From Spartobacteria bacterium (GTDB lineage Bacteria; Verrucomicrobiota; Verrucomicrobiia; Chthoniobacterales; UBA10450), in assembly GCA_021324035.1 (NCBI GenBank), contig JAJPJU010000237.1, forward strand, positions 1 to 33,686: 33,686 nt of DNA. Reading direction: 5' to 3'. Shown here in pieces: positions 1 to 9,640 of this stretch (the stretch's first letter is position 1; every line of letters begins with the position of its first letter). The notes under the pieces were generated by a model. The model saw only the letters and a program-made list of their open reading frames with translations. It had not been told where the DNA came from and did not search any database. A program made the position numbers and the translations under genes.

Positions 1-87
1 TGCAGGCCGGCGGCCTGCGATCCCCGGAATTTCGCGGATCGCCTTCTTGCTCACGCTCGATTCGTCGGCAGATTGGACGTTCAGTTC

Positions 88-1482
88 ATGGCTACAAAGA
101 CACTTGCACATCAACTCGCGGAATACGCGACCTCGCTAAATTTTGAAGACCTGTCGAAGGACGTCGTTCACGAAGTGAAACGGCGGGTGATCGATTCATT
201 GGGCTGCGCTCTCGGCGCCTGGAACGAAGAACCCTGCGCGATCGCGCGCAAAGTCGCATCGGATTTCTCGGCGAAACACGGATCGACAATCATCGGCACC
301 GCTCAAAAAGCTCCGCCGGATTGGGGCGCGTTCGCCAATGGCTGCTGCATTCGGTATTTCGATTACAACGACACTTACCTTTCGAAGGAACCGGCCCACC
401 CGAGCGATAATTTGGCTGCTGTTTTTGCAGTGGCGGAAAGTGTCGGCGCGTCCGGAAAGGAAGCGATCATCGCTGCGGCCATCGCCTATGAGGTGCAATG
501 CCGGCTCTGCGACGCGGCCAGTATTCGCGCCCGCGGATGGGACCATCCGACCTATGGCGCATTTTCGACGGCGCTTGCGGCCGCGAAGTTAATGAAACTT
601 GATGCGGAGCGAACGCGGCATGCCATCAACATCGCGGGGGTGAACTGCGCGGCGTTTCGACAGGCGCGAGTCGGGGAACTTTCGCATTGGAAAGGTGTGG
701 CATTCGCCAATGCTGCCCGTCACGGAGTTTACGCTGCTCTTCTCGCCCGAGCCGGAATGACCGGGCCCGCGCCTATTTTCGAAGGTCAGATGGGATTCGA
801 AAAGGAACTTGGGGTGTCGTTAGGCGATGTCGCCTCGGTGTTCGACCGGAAAAAGGAAGCGATGCCGGGCAAAGGGCCGGCCTCGATGATTCTGAAAACG
901 AGCATTAAATATTGGCCGGCTGAATATCACAGCCAGAGCGCGATCGAAGCCGCGTTGTTTCTGCGCAAAGAGATTGGCGACCCCGCGAAGATTCGATCAG
1001 TGCGAATTGAAAGCCATGATGCTTCGGTCGACATCATTGGCAGCGAACCGGAAAAGTGGAAACCGGAGACGCGTGAGACAGCCGATCACAGTCTGCCCTA
1101 CATCACCGCGATCGCCCTGATTGACGGTGAGGTTACGGACAAACAATTCCAGCCGGAGCGATTCACCGACCCGAAGATCTGGAAATTTTTAGAAAACGTC
1201 ACGGTGCAGCGCAACGACGAGCTGAGTGCATTGTACGCGACGGCGGTTGCGAATATTGTTCACGTCACGTTGCAGGACGGCCGCGAACTGACGAAGCGAG
1301 TCGATTATCCACTCGGCAACGCGTTGAATCCGGTGAGCGACAAACAATTGGAAGGAAAATTCAACGCGTTGGTTGTTCCGGCGCTCGGCGATGGGCGGGC
1401 GAGAAGGATTGTCGATCTGGGATGGAAGTTGGATGACGCCAAAGGCGTTGATGAATTGATGGCAGCCTGTCTGATGAAATAA
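88..1482 (+). CDS. prpD: MmgE/PrpD family protein, probable 2-methylcitrate dehydratase
   Basis: ORF 73..1482; ATG at 88 (MATKTLAHQLAEYA...) preferred over TTG at 73. PrpD-like sequence (RVIDSLGCALGAW, HPSDNLAAVFAVAE, GWDHPTYGAFSTALAAAKLM), directly followed by prpB and prpC. Confidence 0.9.
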   Translation: MATKTLAHQLAEYATSLNFEDLSKDVVHEVKRRVIDSLGCALGAWNEEPCAIARKVASDFSAKHGSTIIGTAQKAPPDWGAFANGCCIRYFDYNDTYLSKEPAHPSDNLAAVFAVAESVGASGKEAIIAAAIAYEVQCRLCDAASIRARGWDHPTYGAFSTALAAAKLMKLDAERTRHAINIAGVNCAAFRQARVGELSHWKGVAFANAARHGVYAALLARAGMTGPAPIFEGQMGFEKELGVSLGDVASVFDRKKEAMPGKGPASMILKTSIKYWPAEYHSQSAIEAALFLRKEIGDPAKIRSVRIESHDASVDIIGSEPEKWKPETRETADHSLPYITAIALIDGEVTDKQFQPERFTDPKIWKFLENVTVQRNDELSALYATAVANIVHVTLQDGRELTKRVDYPLGNALNPVSDKQLEGKFNALVVPALGDGRARRIVDLGWKLDDAKGVDELMAACLMK

Positions 1483-2367
1483 ATGATTGCGAGCACGAGC
1501 AACGGCACGAGTAAGCGTAAGAAACTGCGACAATTGATCGCGAATGGTGCGGTAATGATGCCGGGTGTGCCGAATGCGTCGATGGCGCGGCAGGTGGAGA
1601 AAGCCGGTTTCGATGCGGTCTACGTAAGCGGCGCCGGTATGGCTAACTCGACGGCCGGTGTCCCTGATATTGGTTTGTTGTGGAGGGACGAAGTGGTCCG
1701 GCTGGCCAGTTATGTGGCCCACGCCGTCAGAATTCCCGCCATTGTTGATGCTGATACCGGTTTCGGCGAAGGCGATGCTGTTGCCCAAACAATTCGGCAG
1801 CTTGAAAAAGCCGGACTCGCTGGCTGCCACCTGGAAGACCAGGAATTCCCCAAGCGCTGCGGACATGTCGAGGGCAAGACGATTGTCGACGCCCGCATGA
1901 TGGTTGCGCGGATCAAAGCGGCCGTGGCCGCTCGTGAGGACAAGGATTTTTTAATCATTGCCCGAACGGATGCGCGCGCGGCCGAAGGCGTTGATGGGGC
2001 GATTTCGCGAGCGAACGAATATCTGGACGCGGGCGCGGACGCAATTTTCCCGGAGGCTTTGCAAAGCGCCGAAGAGTTTGTCGATTTCGCGCAGGAAATC
2101 GACGCGCCGTTAATGGCGAACATGACCGAGTTTGGCAAGAGCCCATTGCTGACTTTCCGTGAGCTGTCCGATTTCGGTTACCGGATGATCATTTTTCCCC
2201 AGAGCGCGTTTCGGATTGCGATGAAAGCGAGCGAGAAATTCTTCGCCGAGCTTAAAAAGACCGGAACCCAAAACGATTGCCTCGACCAGATGCAAACTCG
2301 CAAGGAACTTTACGATCTACTCGATTACAATCCGGCCGAGGAGCAGTGGAAAGGTTTTCGCGACTGA
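1483..2367 (+). CDS. prpB: Methylisocitrate lyase (isocitrate lyase/PEP mutase superfamily)
   Basis: MMPGVPNASMARQVEKAGFDAVYVSGAGMANS, DADTGFGE, HLEDQEFPKRCGH motifs; ATG immediately follows the prpD stop. Confidence 0.92.
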   Translation: MIASTSNGTSKRKKLRQLIANGAVMMPGVPNASMARQVEKAGFDAVYVSGAGMANSTAGVPDIGLLWRDEVVRLASYVAHAVRIPAIVDADTGFGEGDAVAQTIRQLEKAGLAGCHLEDQEFPKRCGHVEGKTIVDARMMVARIKAAVAAREDKDFLIIARTDARAAEGVDGAISRANEYLDAGADAIFPEALQSAEEFVDFAQEIDAPLMANMTEFGKSPLLTFRELSDFGYRMIIFPQSAFRIAMKASEKFFAELKKTGTQNDCLDQMQTRKELYDLLDYNPAEEQWKGFRD

Positions 2368-2410
2368 TTATTTGTCGAGCGGCGTTTACTCGTTAACGTG
2401 AACCAAAGAA

Positions 2411-3541
2411 ATGACCACTGAAGCCAAACCACAATATAGCCCGGGCCTGGCCGGCGTGATCGCAGGCGAGACGGCGATCTGCTGGGTCGATCCGAACGCG
2501 GGCCTGATGTATCGCGGTTACGACATTCACGAGATGGGCGACAAGGCGACGTTCGAAGAGGTCGCGTATTTGCTGCTTAACGGGGAACTGCCAAACGGGA
2601 AACAATTAAACGACTTCAAACAGCAGATCGCAGCGGAGCGCGCACTTCCCAAAGAAGTCGAGCAAATGATGCAGTTACTGCCGAAGGACACCCATCCGAT
2701 GGACGTGCTCCGGACCGGCGTCTCGATGCTCGCGCCGTTCGACAAGGATCTGAATGATCACTCGCATGATGCGAACGTGCGGAAAGCGATCCGCTTAATC
2801 GCGAAGGTGATGACCTTGATCACCGATGGCTTCCGCATTTCCCAAGGACAGAAACCGTTGCCAGAAAAACCGGAGCTCAGCCAGGCGGCAAACTTCTTTT
2901 ACAAACTCGACGGCAAAGTCCCGGAAGATTGGAAAACCCGGATGATGGACACGATTTTCAATCTTTACGCCGATCACGAATTCAACGCGTCGACTTTTGC
3001 CGCGCGCGTGACCGCGTCCACGTTGGCGGATATTTATGCCGCGGTCACTTCCGCGTGCGGAACGTTGAAGGGTCCACTGCACGGCGGTGCGAACGAAGAG
3101 TCGATGAAGATGCTCGAGGACATTGGAACTCCCGATCGCGCTGAAGCCTGGTTGAAGAAACAACTCGCCGCCAAGGCGAAAATCATGGGATTCGGTCATC
3201 GCGTTTACAAAGAGGGCGACTCCCGAGTGCCGGTGATGCGCGAGATCGCGCGCGACTTGGGCAAGCGAACCGGAAAAGAGAATTGGGTCGCCATTTGCGA
3301 AAAGCTCGAAGAAGTCATGGATCGCGAGAAAGGTCTTTGCGCGAACGTCGACCTTTATGCCGCGCCGGTGTTTTGGATGATGGGATTCAAACCGGAGCTC
3401 AATACGCCGCTCTTTGCCGCATCGCGCGTCGCCGGATGGTGCTCGCACGTGGTTGAACAACACGATCACAACCGATTGATTCGTCCGCGTTCGCTCTACG
3501 TCGGCCCGCAATTGAGAAAATATCCCGGCCCCCCGAAGTAA
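2411..3541 (+). CDS. prpC: Citrate synthase family, probable 2-methylcitrate synthase
   Basis: GLAGVIAGETAICWVDPNAGLMYRGYDI, GPLHGGANE, MGFGHRVYKEGDSR and RPRSLYVGP motifs; third gene of a prp-type cluster. Confidence 0.88.
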   Translation: MTTEAKPQYSPGLAGVIAGETAICWVDPNAGLMYRGYDIHEMGDKATFEEVAYLLLNGELPNGKQLNDFKQQIAAERALPKEVEQMMQLLPKDTHPMDVLRTGVSMLAPFDKDLNDHSHDANVRKAIRLIAKVMTLITDGFRISQGQKPLPEKPELSQAANFFYKLDGKVPEDWKTRMMDTIFNLYADHEFNASTFAARVTASTLADIYAAVTSACGTLKGPLHGGANEESMKMLEDIGTPDRAEAWLKKQLAAKAKIMGFGHRVYKEGDSRVPVMREIARDLGKRTGKENWVAICEKLEEVMDREKGLCANVDLYAAPVFWMMGFKPELNTPLFAASRVAGWCSHVVEQHDHNRLIRPRSLYVGPQLRKYPGPPK

Positions 3542-3583
3542 CCTCCTTCTGCCTCTTAATTAAAACGAAGAGGAAGAGTTGAT

Positions 3584-4048
3584 ATGGCTGAGCAGTCGCT
3601 TCAGGAAAAATACGCGCCGAACAATGCCTGCTTCGGTTGTGGACCGGCGAATCCTGAAGGCCTGCATATTCGCAGCTTTGCAAAAAACGGCGAAGTCGTC
3701 GCCGAATGGAAGCCCGAGCAAAAATACGAAGCCTTTCCGGGCGTTTTGAACGGCGGAATCATCGGCGCGTTGCTTGATTGTCACTGTAATTGGACCGCGG
3801 CTTATCATTTGATGAAAAACGCGGGCGAAGATCATCCGCCCTGCACGGTGACGGCTGAATATTCGATCAAACTATTGCGACCGACGCCGACCATCGGCTC
3901 AATTTCGCTTTCCGCCCACGTCGTGGATTTAAACGGTGTTCGCGCGACAATTGAGGGGACCTTGAGCGGCGGCGGAAAAGTTTGTGCGACCTGCCGGGGC
4001 GTTTTCGTCGCGGTCAAAGAAGGCCATCCGGCGTTTCACCGCTGGTAG
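3584..4048 (+). CDS. PaaI/hotdog-fold thioesterase family protein
   Basis: NNACFGCGPANPEGLHIRSF...FPGVLNGGIIGALLDCHCNWTA, typical of hotdog thioesterases. Confidence 0.8.
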   Translation: MAEQSLQEKYAPNNACFGCGPANPEGLHIRSFAKNGEVVAEWKPEQKYEAFPGVLNGGIIGALLDCHCNWTAAYHLMKNAGEDHPPCTVTAEYSIKLLRPTPTIGSISLSAHVVDLNGVRATIEGTLSGGGKVCATCRGVFVAVKEGHPAFHRW

Positions 4049-4059
4049 GACGTTCACTT

Positions 4060-4923
4060 GTGCGCTGGTTCGCTTTGTTAGTTCTTGCGCTCGAGATTGC
4101 GATCTCAGCCAAGGCGAGCGAACCCCAACTCGACAAGCGCATCGCCCAGATCGAGAAACAATGCCGCATCGGACTTGTCGCGATCGATTCGGCCACTGGA
4201 CGGAGAATCGAGAATCGGCCGAATGAGCGATTTCTAATGTGCAGCACTTTCAAACTGCTTGCGGCTGCGGCGGTATTGCAGCGGGTTGATCGCGGCGACG
4301 AAAATCTGGATCGCTTTGTCCGCTACACGCAAAAGGACATTCTCGCTTACGCACCGGTGACGAAACAACACCTGGCCGAAGGCGGAATGAAGTTGGGCGC
4401 GTTGTGCGAAGCGGCGATCGAACAGAGCGACAACACTGCGGGCAATCTTTTGCTGCAAGCAATTGGCGGCCCGCCGGCATTGACCAAATTTGCGCGATCG
4501 ATTGGCGATGATGTCACCCGGTTTGATCGGATCGAGCCGGAGTTGAACATAGCGAAAACCGGCGAAGAATTGGACACGACATCACCTCGGGCGATGTGCG
4601 GTGATGTGGTTCGTTTGATTACGACGGATGTTCTCTCAGAGAAATCGCGCAATTTGTTGCAAGGCTGGTTGCTGAAGAATGAAACCGGCGAGGCGCTGAT
4701 TCGTGCTGGCGTCCCAAGGGATTGGCGGGTTGGAGACAAGACCGGGCGCAGTGGTCAGGGCGAAACGAATGATGTTGCGATTCTGTATGTTCCGAACGGA
4801 GTCCGGATCTTTGTCGCGCTTTATGTTGACGCGCCGTCTGTTGCGGATGACGAGCGATCTAAAATCCTGGCGAGCGTGGCGCGGGAAATCGTTGCTGCGT
4901 GGTCCGCGAACTCGAATAATTAG
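4060..4923 (+). CDS. Class A (serine) beta-lactamase, secreted
   Basis: ORF 3982..4923; GTG at 4060 (MRWFALLVLALEIAISAKA signal peptide) avoids overlap with the thioesterase. Motifs: CSTFK (SxxK), SDN (QSDNTAGN), EPELN (ExxLN), KTG (GDKTGRSG). Confidence 0.88.
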   Translation: MRWFALLVLALEIAISAKASEPQLDKRIAQIEKQCRIGLVAIDSATGRRIENRPNERFLMCSTFKLLAAAAVLQRVDRGDENLDRFVRYTQKDILAYAPVTKQHLAEGGMKLGALCEAAIEQSDNTAGNLLLQAIGGPPALTKFARSIGDDVTRFDRIEPELNIAKTGEELDTTSPRAMCGDVVRLITTDVLSEKSRNLLQGWLLKNETGEALIRAGVPRDWRVGDKTGRSGQGETNDVAILYVPNGVRIFVALYVDAPSVADDERSKILASVAREIVAAWSANSNN

Positions 4924-6185
4924 AGCTGCGGCGAAAACAGCGCCGCGGCCTGCTCGAACGGATTTTCCACATGCAATCCGCCGACTTCATTGAGCGGGAT
5001 TTCGCGCGATTGGCGTTTATCGAGCTCGAACAGGTGAACTTGTTGTGCGGCGAAATCTGAATCCAAAACATCGAGGTTGGCTTCGTCATTCAAACGAATC
5101 GAGCGATTGTCGAAATTGCCCGAACCGACTGAGACGAACTTGTCGTCCACAATCAGCAGCTTTACGTGGACCATGGTCGGTTGGTATTCGTAGATTTTGA
5201 TCCCGGCGCTGATCAGCTCCGGCCAATGCCGTCGTGAGGCTGAGCGGACCAGCTTTTGGTCGATTTTATTTCCCGGCACGATGATCTCGACCTTTGCGCC
5301 GCGTTTCGCCGCGTTGACCAATTCTTTGCGAACTAAGTCGTCCGGCAGGAAGTAGGCGTTTTCGATTCGCAGACTTTTCTTGGCCGCCGCGATCGCCAGC
5401 AAGTACATCAAGTCGAGATTCTCGTAATGCGCGCCGCTTCGGATCGTCTGCGCTTGCAATGAGCCGCTGTCTTCCAGTGGAGGAAAATATTTCGGTCCGT
5501 GGAGAACATCGCCGCGGGTTTTGAGCCAGTTGCTGACAAAGCTGGCCTGAAGCTGCGCTACTACGGGACCAGTGACTTTGTAATGATTGTCGCGCCAGTG
5601 TTTGGTTGAATCGGCGTTGCCGGCCCAGAGATCGGCGATTCCTGCCCCGCCAATGAACGCGACCGTGCCGTCGACGATCAGCAATTTGCGGTGACTGCGA
5701 TTGTTGTAACGGCGCGGATCCGGCCAAAGTACGCTGTGATACTTCACAATCTGCGCGCCGGCGCTCTTCAATTGGGCCGAGTTTTCCATCCCCATCTTTG
5801 CCGTACCCTGCGCGTCGAGAATCAAATTGACCGCCACTCCCGCGCGGGCGCGCTCGGAAAGCGCGGCGGTGAACTGCTTCGCAATTGCGCCGTCCCAAAA
5901 AATATACGTTTCCAGATTGATCGAGCGTTTGGCCGAACGAATCGCACTGAGCATCGCCGGAAAGATTTCGTCGCCGTTAACCAAAGTGCTGATGCTGTTT
6001 CCGCCAATGAAATCGGGACCAAGCAAATTTCCGGCGGCTTGTCGAAATTCCGTAGATCGCGCGGAATAGAGAGACTGGACTTCGTTTCTTGGTTGTTTCC
6101 CCATCTTGATCGCGCAGCTGGAAAGAAATAGCACGACCGCCAGCGACAAACTTCTGCAAAGGACGCCATTCATTCGATTAATCAT
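4920..6185 (-). CDS. Phospholipase D-like / cardiolipin synthase-like lipoprotein
   Basis: Two HKD motifs (HRKLLIVDGTVAFIGGAGI and HVKLLIVDDKFVSVGSGNFDNRS); N-terminal lipobox-like LFLSSC. Confidence 0.88.
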   Translation of the reverse strand: MINRMNGVLCRSLSLAVVLFLSSCAIKMGKQPRNEVQSLYSARSTEFRQAAGNLLGPDFIGGNSISTLVNGDEIFPAMLSAIRSAKRSINLETYIFWDGAIAKQFTAALSERARAGVAVNLILDAQGTAKMGMENSAQLKSAGAQIVKYHSVLWPDPRRYNNRSHRKLLIVDGTVAFIGGAGIADLWAGNADSTKHWRDNHYKVTGPVVAQLQASFVSNWLKTRGDVLHGPKYFPPLEDSGSLQAQTIRSGAHYENLDLMYLLAIAAAKKSLRIENAYFLPDDLVRKELVNAAKRGAKVEIIVPGNKIDQKLVRSASRRHWPELISAGIKIYEYQPTMVHVKLLIVDDKFVSVGSGNFDNRSIRLNDEANLDVLDSDFAAQQVHLFELDKRQSREIPLNEVGGLHVENPFEQAAALFSPQL

Positions 6186-6242
6186 TCGTAACCGACGAGA
6201 TAGACGGCCGTTACAAAGCGCGCATTCGAATTTAATAGTGTT

Positions 6243-7595
6243 ATGCGCGGGCCGCGAAAATTATTGATTGCGATCGGAATTGTTCTGGTGCTTGGGGGCA
6301 GTGTCTATTTTGCCGCGATTCGAACTGTCGATCGATTGATTAGAACCGACGATTTTCTTCGATTCATTTCCGAAAAGACTGCGGTGAAGCTGGACGTCTC
6401 GGAGTGCGGTTATCTGCCGCCGGCGCGGCGAGGCATGTCTGTTCACAGCGCTGGAATTCTCGCGCGCAGCCAACCTCCGCATCATCTGACCGCGCTTAGT
6501 GCGGCCAACCTTCACGCCCACTGTAGTCTGAACAATCTGTGGCGGCGCACATTCACAATCACCCAGTTGCAGGCCTCGCATCTTGAAGCGGCGTACGGCG
6601 AAGCTGCGGCCACCCATTTGGAAAAAATCCTGCCAGCTGAACCGAATCTCAGTCCCGAGCGACAAACCGAATCCCTGGTGAACATCGACATTCGCGAGAC
6701 TGACATCGATCGGACCGACGTTTATTGGGGCTCCGCCGCCGAAGATGTCGGTGGGCTCAAAGGTGTGAGTTCACGTTTTTTGCCCGTGGATCACGGGCTC
6801 GAGATTTTTGGTCGGGGCGGGACGTTTCAACAAGCCGGCTGGCCGGAATTGAATATCGACGAACTCCATTTCGATTGGTCGGATGCAAAATTGTTCGTCA
6901 AAACGGCGCTTCTTTCTCTTGGGCAGCCGGGAAACATTAAGGTCAGCGGCCAGTTCGATTTCGGCGAGCATGGTTCGATGCAATTGCACTTGAGCACGAA
7001 ACAAACCCAGGCGGAGCCGTTCGTTACTGGGTACTGGAAAGGACGGTTCGATGGCCTGGTCGATTCCGAGAGCGATCTGCGAAAGAGGTTTGAGCCCGGC
7101 GAAAAGGTCGACGCGACTGGCGACCTGACATTTTCGCGCGCGATGGTCCATGACGTCAAAGCGCTCGGCCAGATTGCAACGGTCACGCGTCATCCGCAAT
7201 TTGAGAAGCCGAAGATCGACATTCTCCGGTTTCATTATCGATTGGCGGGCGATCGTCTCGAGATTTCAAAATTCGAAGCGGAATCGAAAGGACTGTGCCG
7301 CCTCGAAGGGGAATTCACGATCGAGAACAAAAACATCGACGCCAAATTCAAAATTGGCGCCGCTCCTGATGTGGTTGAAGCGCTGCCGGGCGCGCGTGAA
7401 GAAGTATTCACGGAATCGCGCGCTGGTTATTTGTGGACGAGCTTGAATCTTCAAGGTCCGGCCAGTCATCCACGCGAAGACTTGAAGCAACGGCTGATTG
7501 CTGCCGCACAAAAGCATTTCGCGAAGGGTATCCTGGCGCCGCTATTTAAGACGGGAAAACCTGTGATCGATCTCTTGCAGGACATCTACCAATAA
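6243..7595 (+). CDS. AsmA-like membrane-anchored hypothetical protein
   Basis: 450-aa ORF; single N-terminal TM segment then a long beta-rich region; no strong catalytic motif. Confidence 0.6.
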   Translation: MRGPRKLLIAIGIVLVLGGSVYFAAIRTVDRLIRTDDFLRFISEKTAVKLDVSECGYLPPARRGMSVHSAGILARSQPPHHLTALSAANLHAHCSLNNLWRRTFTITQLQASHLEAAYGEAAATHLEKILPAEPNLSPERQTESLVNIDIRETDIDRTDVYWGSAAEDVGGLKGVSSRFLPVDHGLEIFGRGGTFQQAGWPELNIDELHFDWSDAKLFVKTALLSLGQPGNIKVSGQFDFGEHGSMQLHLSTKQTQAEPFVTGYWKGRFDGLVDSESDLRKRFEPGEKVDATGDLTFSRAMVHDVKALGQIATVTRHPQFEKPKIDILRFHYRLAGDRLEISKFEAESKGLCRLEGEFTIENKNIDAKFKIGAAPDVVEALPGAREEVFTESRAGYLWTSLNLQGPASHPREDLKQRLIAAAQKHFAKGILAPLFKTGKPVIDLLQDIYQ

Positions 7596-7955
7596 CTACT
7601 CGGCGCGATGTTTCTTCAGGGCATCCGTTAACCACTCATCGAGCCGCATTTCTTTGCCGTCGGCGGTCCGAACCCGATAGGGCTGCCCCGTCAGCAAGCT
7701 TTTGCTCGCCGAGAGCCGAATGAAATCTTCCGGCGTTTTGATTTCTTTTTTGAAATGTTCGTACTTCGCTTTGATGTGATCGACCGCTTCCTGCGGCGTG
7801 TGAGTTTGGCCGTTGCGAATAAAAGTCGCGTTTGAATTTGCGACGTAGTCGAGAAGGTAATGAATCGAGTCGTCCAGCGATTCCGCCGGGAAAACTTGTC
7901 CGGCCGACAAGGTGAAGAAAATCAACCCGACAAGAAAACTGGAGAAACGCTTCAC
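7596..7955 (-). CDS. Secreted DUF5329-like protein
   Basis: Signal peptide, then IHYLLDYVANSNATFIRNGQTHTPQEAVDHIKAKYEHFK...FIRLSASKSLLTGQPYRVRTADGKEMRLDEWL, resembling DUF5329. Confidence 0.65.
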   Translation of the reverse strand: MKRFSSFLVGLIFFTLSAGQVFPAESLDDSIHYLLDYVANSNATFIRNGQTHTPQEAVDHIKAKYEHFKKEIKTPEDFIRLSASKSLLTGQPYRVRTADGKEMRLDEWLTDALKKHRAE

Positions 7956-8005
7956 CCTAATGATTCGCCGCCGAGGAGCGGGATGCGTGGATGCGGATGT
8001 TAGAG

Positions 8006-8079
8006 CGCGCCCGGGGTGACTCGAACACCCGACCTACGGATTAGAAATCCGTTGCTCTATCCAGCTGAGCTACGGGCGC
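8006..8079 (-). tRNA. tRNA-Arg (anticodon TCT), no encoded CCA
   Basis: Reverse complement GCGCCCGTAGCTCAGCTGGATAGAGCAACGGATTTCTAATCCGTAGGTCGGGTGTTCGAGTCACCCCGGGCGCG folds as a cloverleaf; anticodon loop TTTCTAA. Confidence 0.95.
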
Positions 8080-8208
8080 AAATGGCGGGAAATATTACCG
8101 ACTTTCGCCGCAAATGAAAGCAACGGCGCCCGCGCGTAAATAGGTGCGCGGTTGAAATCGCTGTCGCGCGAGATTTACTTCAAGGTCGAGGAGTCTAAGC
8201 GGTGACGC

Positions 8209-8433
8209 TCAGCTCCCTTGATCGTGAATTCGGTGTTTGAGCTCCCAAACTTTGAGCGCGGCCAATAAAAGCGCTTTGGTGCGGGTAAGTGTACCGGCGG
8301 CGGCCATGGTGGCGTCGTAAGTTTGGCTGGCGGTTTTGCCGTTGCGTGGCCGGCCGCGTTTCTTTTGGGCCTTGGTCTTTTTGACCCGGCGGGCGGACGG
8401 TGCAGTGACGGTGAGATGAGCGCTGCTATTCAT
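8209..8433 (-). CDS. Small basic protein with AT-hook-like KKRGRPRNGK motif
   Basis: From internal ATG of ORF 8209..8616: MNSSAHLTVTAPSARRVKKTKAQKKRGRPRNGKTASQTYDATMAAAG...; upstream part of the longer ORF looks non-coding. Confidence 0.45.
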   Translation of the reverse strand: MNSSAHLTVTAPSARRVKKTKAQKKRGRPRNGKTASQTYDATMAAAGTLTRTKALLLAALKVWELKHRIHDQGS

Positions 8434-8618
8434 AATTCCTATAATTCCCCTATTATCCATACCCCCCGAGCAGCTTCCTTGCCACTGAATCCTAGAGCCG
8501 GTCAAATCCCTTCGCAAAGCTTCCTCCGTGACATTCTGGTAACACCCTTTTGCCTCCCAAGTTGCGCTTGAAAACCGCTTGTGCCCGCCCCCGTTCTCCT
8601 CCAGTTTCACCCACACTC

Positions 8619-9629
8619 ATGGCTGACAGGAAATTCGGTTGTCTCAGCATATTTCTGTTCGTGGCTCTGTGCGGGAGCGTCTTTATCAATTTCATGCTGG
8701 CCCTGGTCGCCTTGCGCGGATTTGCCAATGGAACGCACTTCGAAGAGCCGATTCCGCGATTTCGCGAGGTTGTGGTCCAGCGCGGCGCGCGTTTGGTTCC
8801 AGACCGGATCGCGTTGATCACGATGCGCGGGCTGATTAGCGGCTCGATTCCGGGCAACGTCAGCGAATCGATGGTTGAAGATATGAGGCTGGCGCTGGAA
8901 CAGGCGCGTGACGATAGCCACGTCAAAGCGATCGTCCTGGAGATCGATTCTCCCGGCGGCGAAGTCACGGCCGCAGATCAGATTTATAACGCGGTGACCA
9001 AGGCCCGGGCGCGCAAACCGGTGGTGATTTACATGGATTCGCTTGCCGCGTCCGGAGGTTACTACGTTGCCTGTGGCGGAAAATATTTGATGGCCAACGA
9101 GACGACGATCACCGGGAGCATCGGCGTTATCATTCAAACGCTGAATTACGAGCAGCTGTTCAACAAGATTGGATTGGCATCGGTCGTCTTTAAAAGCGGC
9201 AAGTTCAAAGACATCTTGAATGGCGCGCGTCCGATGACTCCGGAAGAGAAAGAGTTGATCCAAAGCTTCGTCATGCAGACTTACGACAAGTTTCTGGGCG
9301 TGGTGTCCAAGGAGCGAAGTCTTCCCGCGGACATGCTGCGCAACACGATCGCTGATGGCCGAATTCTGTCGGGCAAAGACGCGCTGAATGCGAAGCTAAT
9401 CGACGGGCTTGGCCAGCTCGAAGACGCCTACGCAAAAGCAAGGCAGCTCGGCAATGCTCCGGAAGCCACGGTGGTGAAATACGGGCCGCCTTTCAGCCTG
9501 GCGCGAATTTTCCGCGCATTCGGCGAGTTTAACGGCGATTCCAAGATCGAATTGCAGCTCCCGAAAGAGCTTGTCCCGCGTCTCGAAAGCGGACGCGCCT
9601 ATTTTCTGCCGAGCTTCTACGCTCCGTAG
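8619..9629 (+). CDS. sppA: Signal peptide peptidase SppA (S49 family)
   Basis: LEIDSPGGEVTAADQIYNAV, SLAASGGYYVACGG, ETTITGSIGVI motifs; N-terminal TM; start MADRKFG at 8619. Confidence 0.9.
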   Translation: MADRKFGCLSIFLFVALCGSVFINFMLALVALRGFANGTHFEEPIPRFREVVVQRGARLVPDRIALITMRGLISGSIPGNVSESMVEDMRLALEQARDDSHVKAIVLEIDSPGGEVTAADQIYNAVTKARARKPVVIYMDSLAASGGYYVACGGKYLMANETTITGSIGVIIQTLNYEQLFNKIGLASVVFKSGKFKDILNGARPMTPEEKELIQSFVMQTYDKFLGVVSKERSLPADMLRNTIADGRILSGKDALNAKLIDGLGQLEDAYAKARQLGNAPEATVVKYGPPFSLARIFRAFGEFNGDSKIELQLPKELVPRLESGRAYFLPSFYAP

Positions 9630-9640
9630 TTCGCGAACGA

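Noticed and set aside
1189-1866. 225-aa minus-strand ORF
   Set aside because: Antisense to the prpD/prpB junction.
2795-3511. 238-aa minus-strand ORF
   Set aside because: Antisense to prpC; Arg/His-rich shadow ORF.
3982-4059. N-terminal extension of the beta-lactamase ORF overlapping the thioesterase
   Set aside because: GTG at 4060 gives a good signal peptide and removes the 67-nt overlap.
8006-8433. Integration site at tRNA-Arg
   Set aside because: No integrase gene and no duplicated tRNA 3' end were found nearby.
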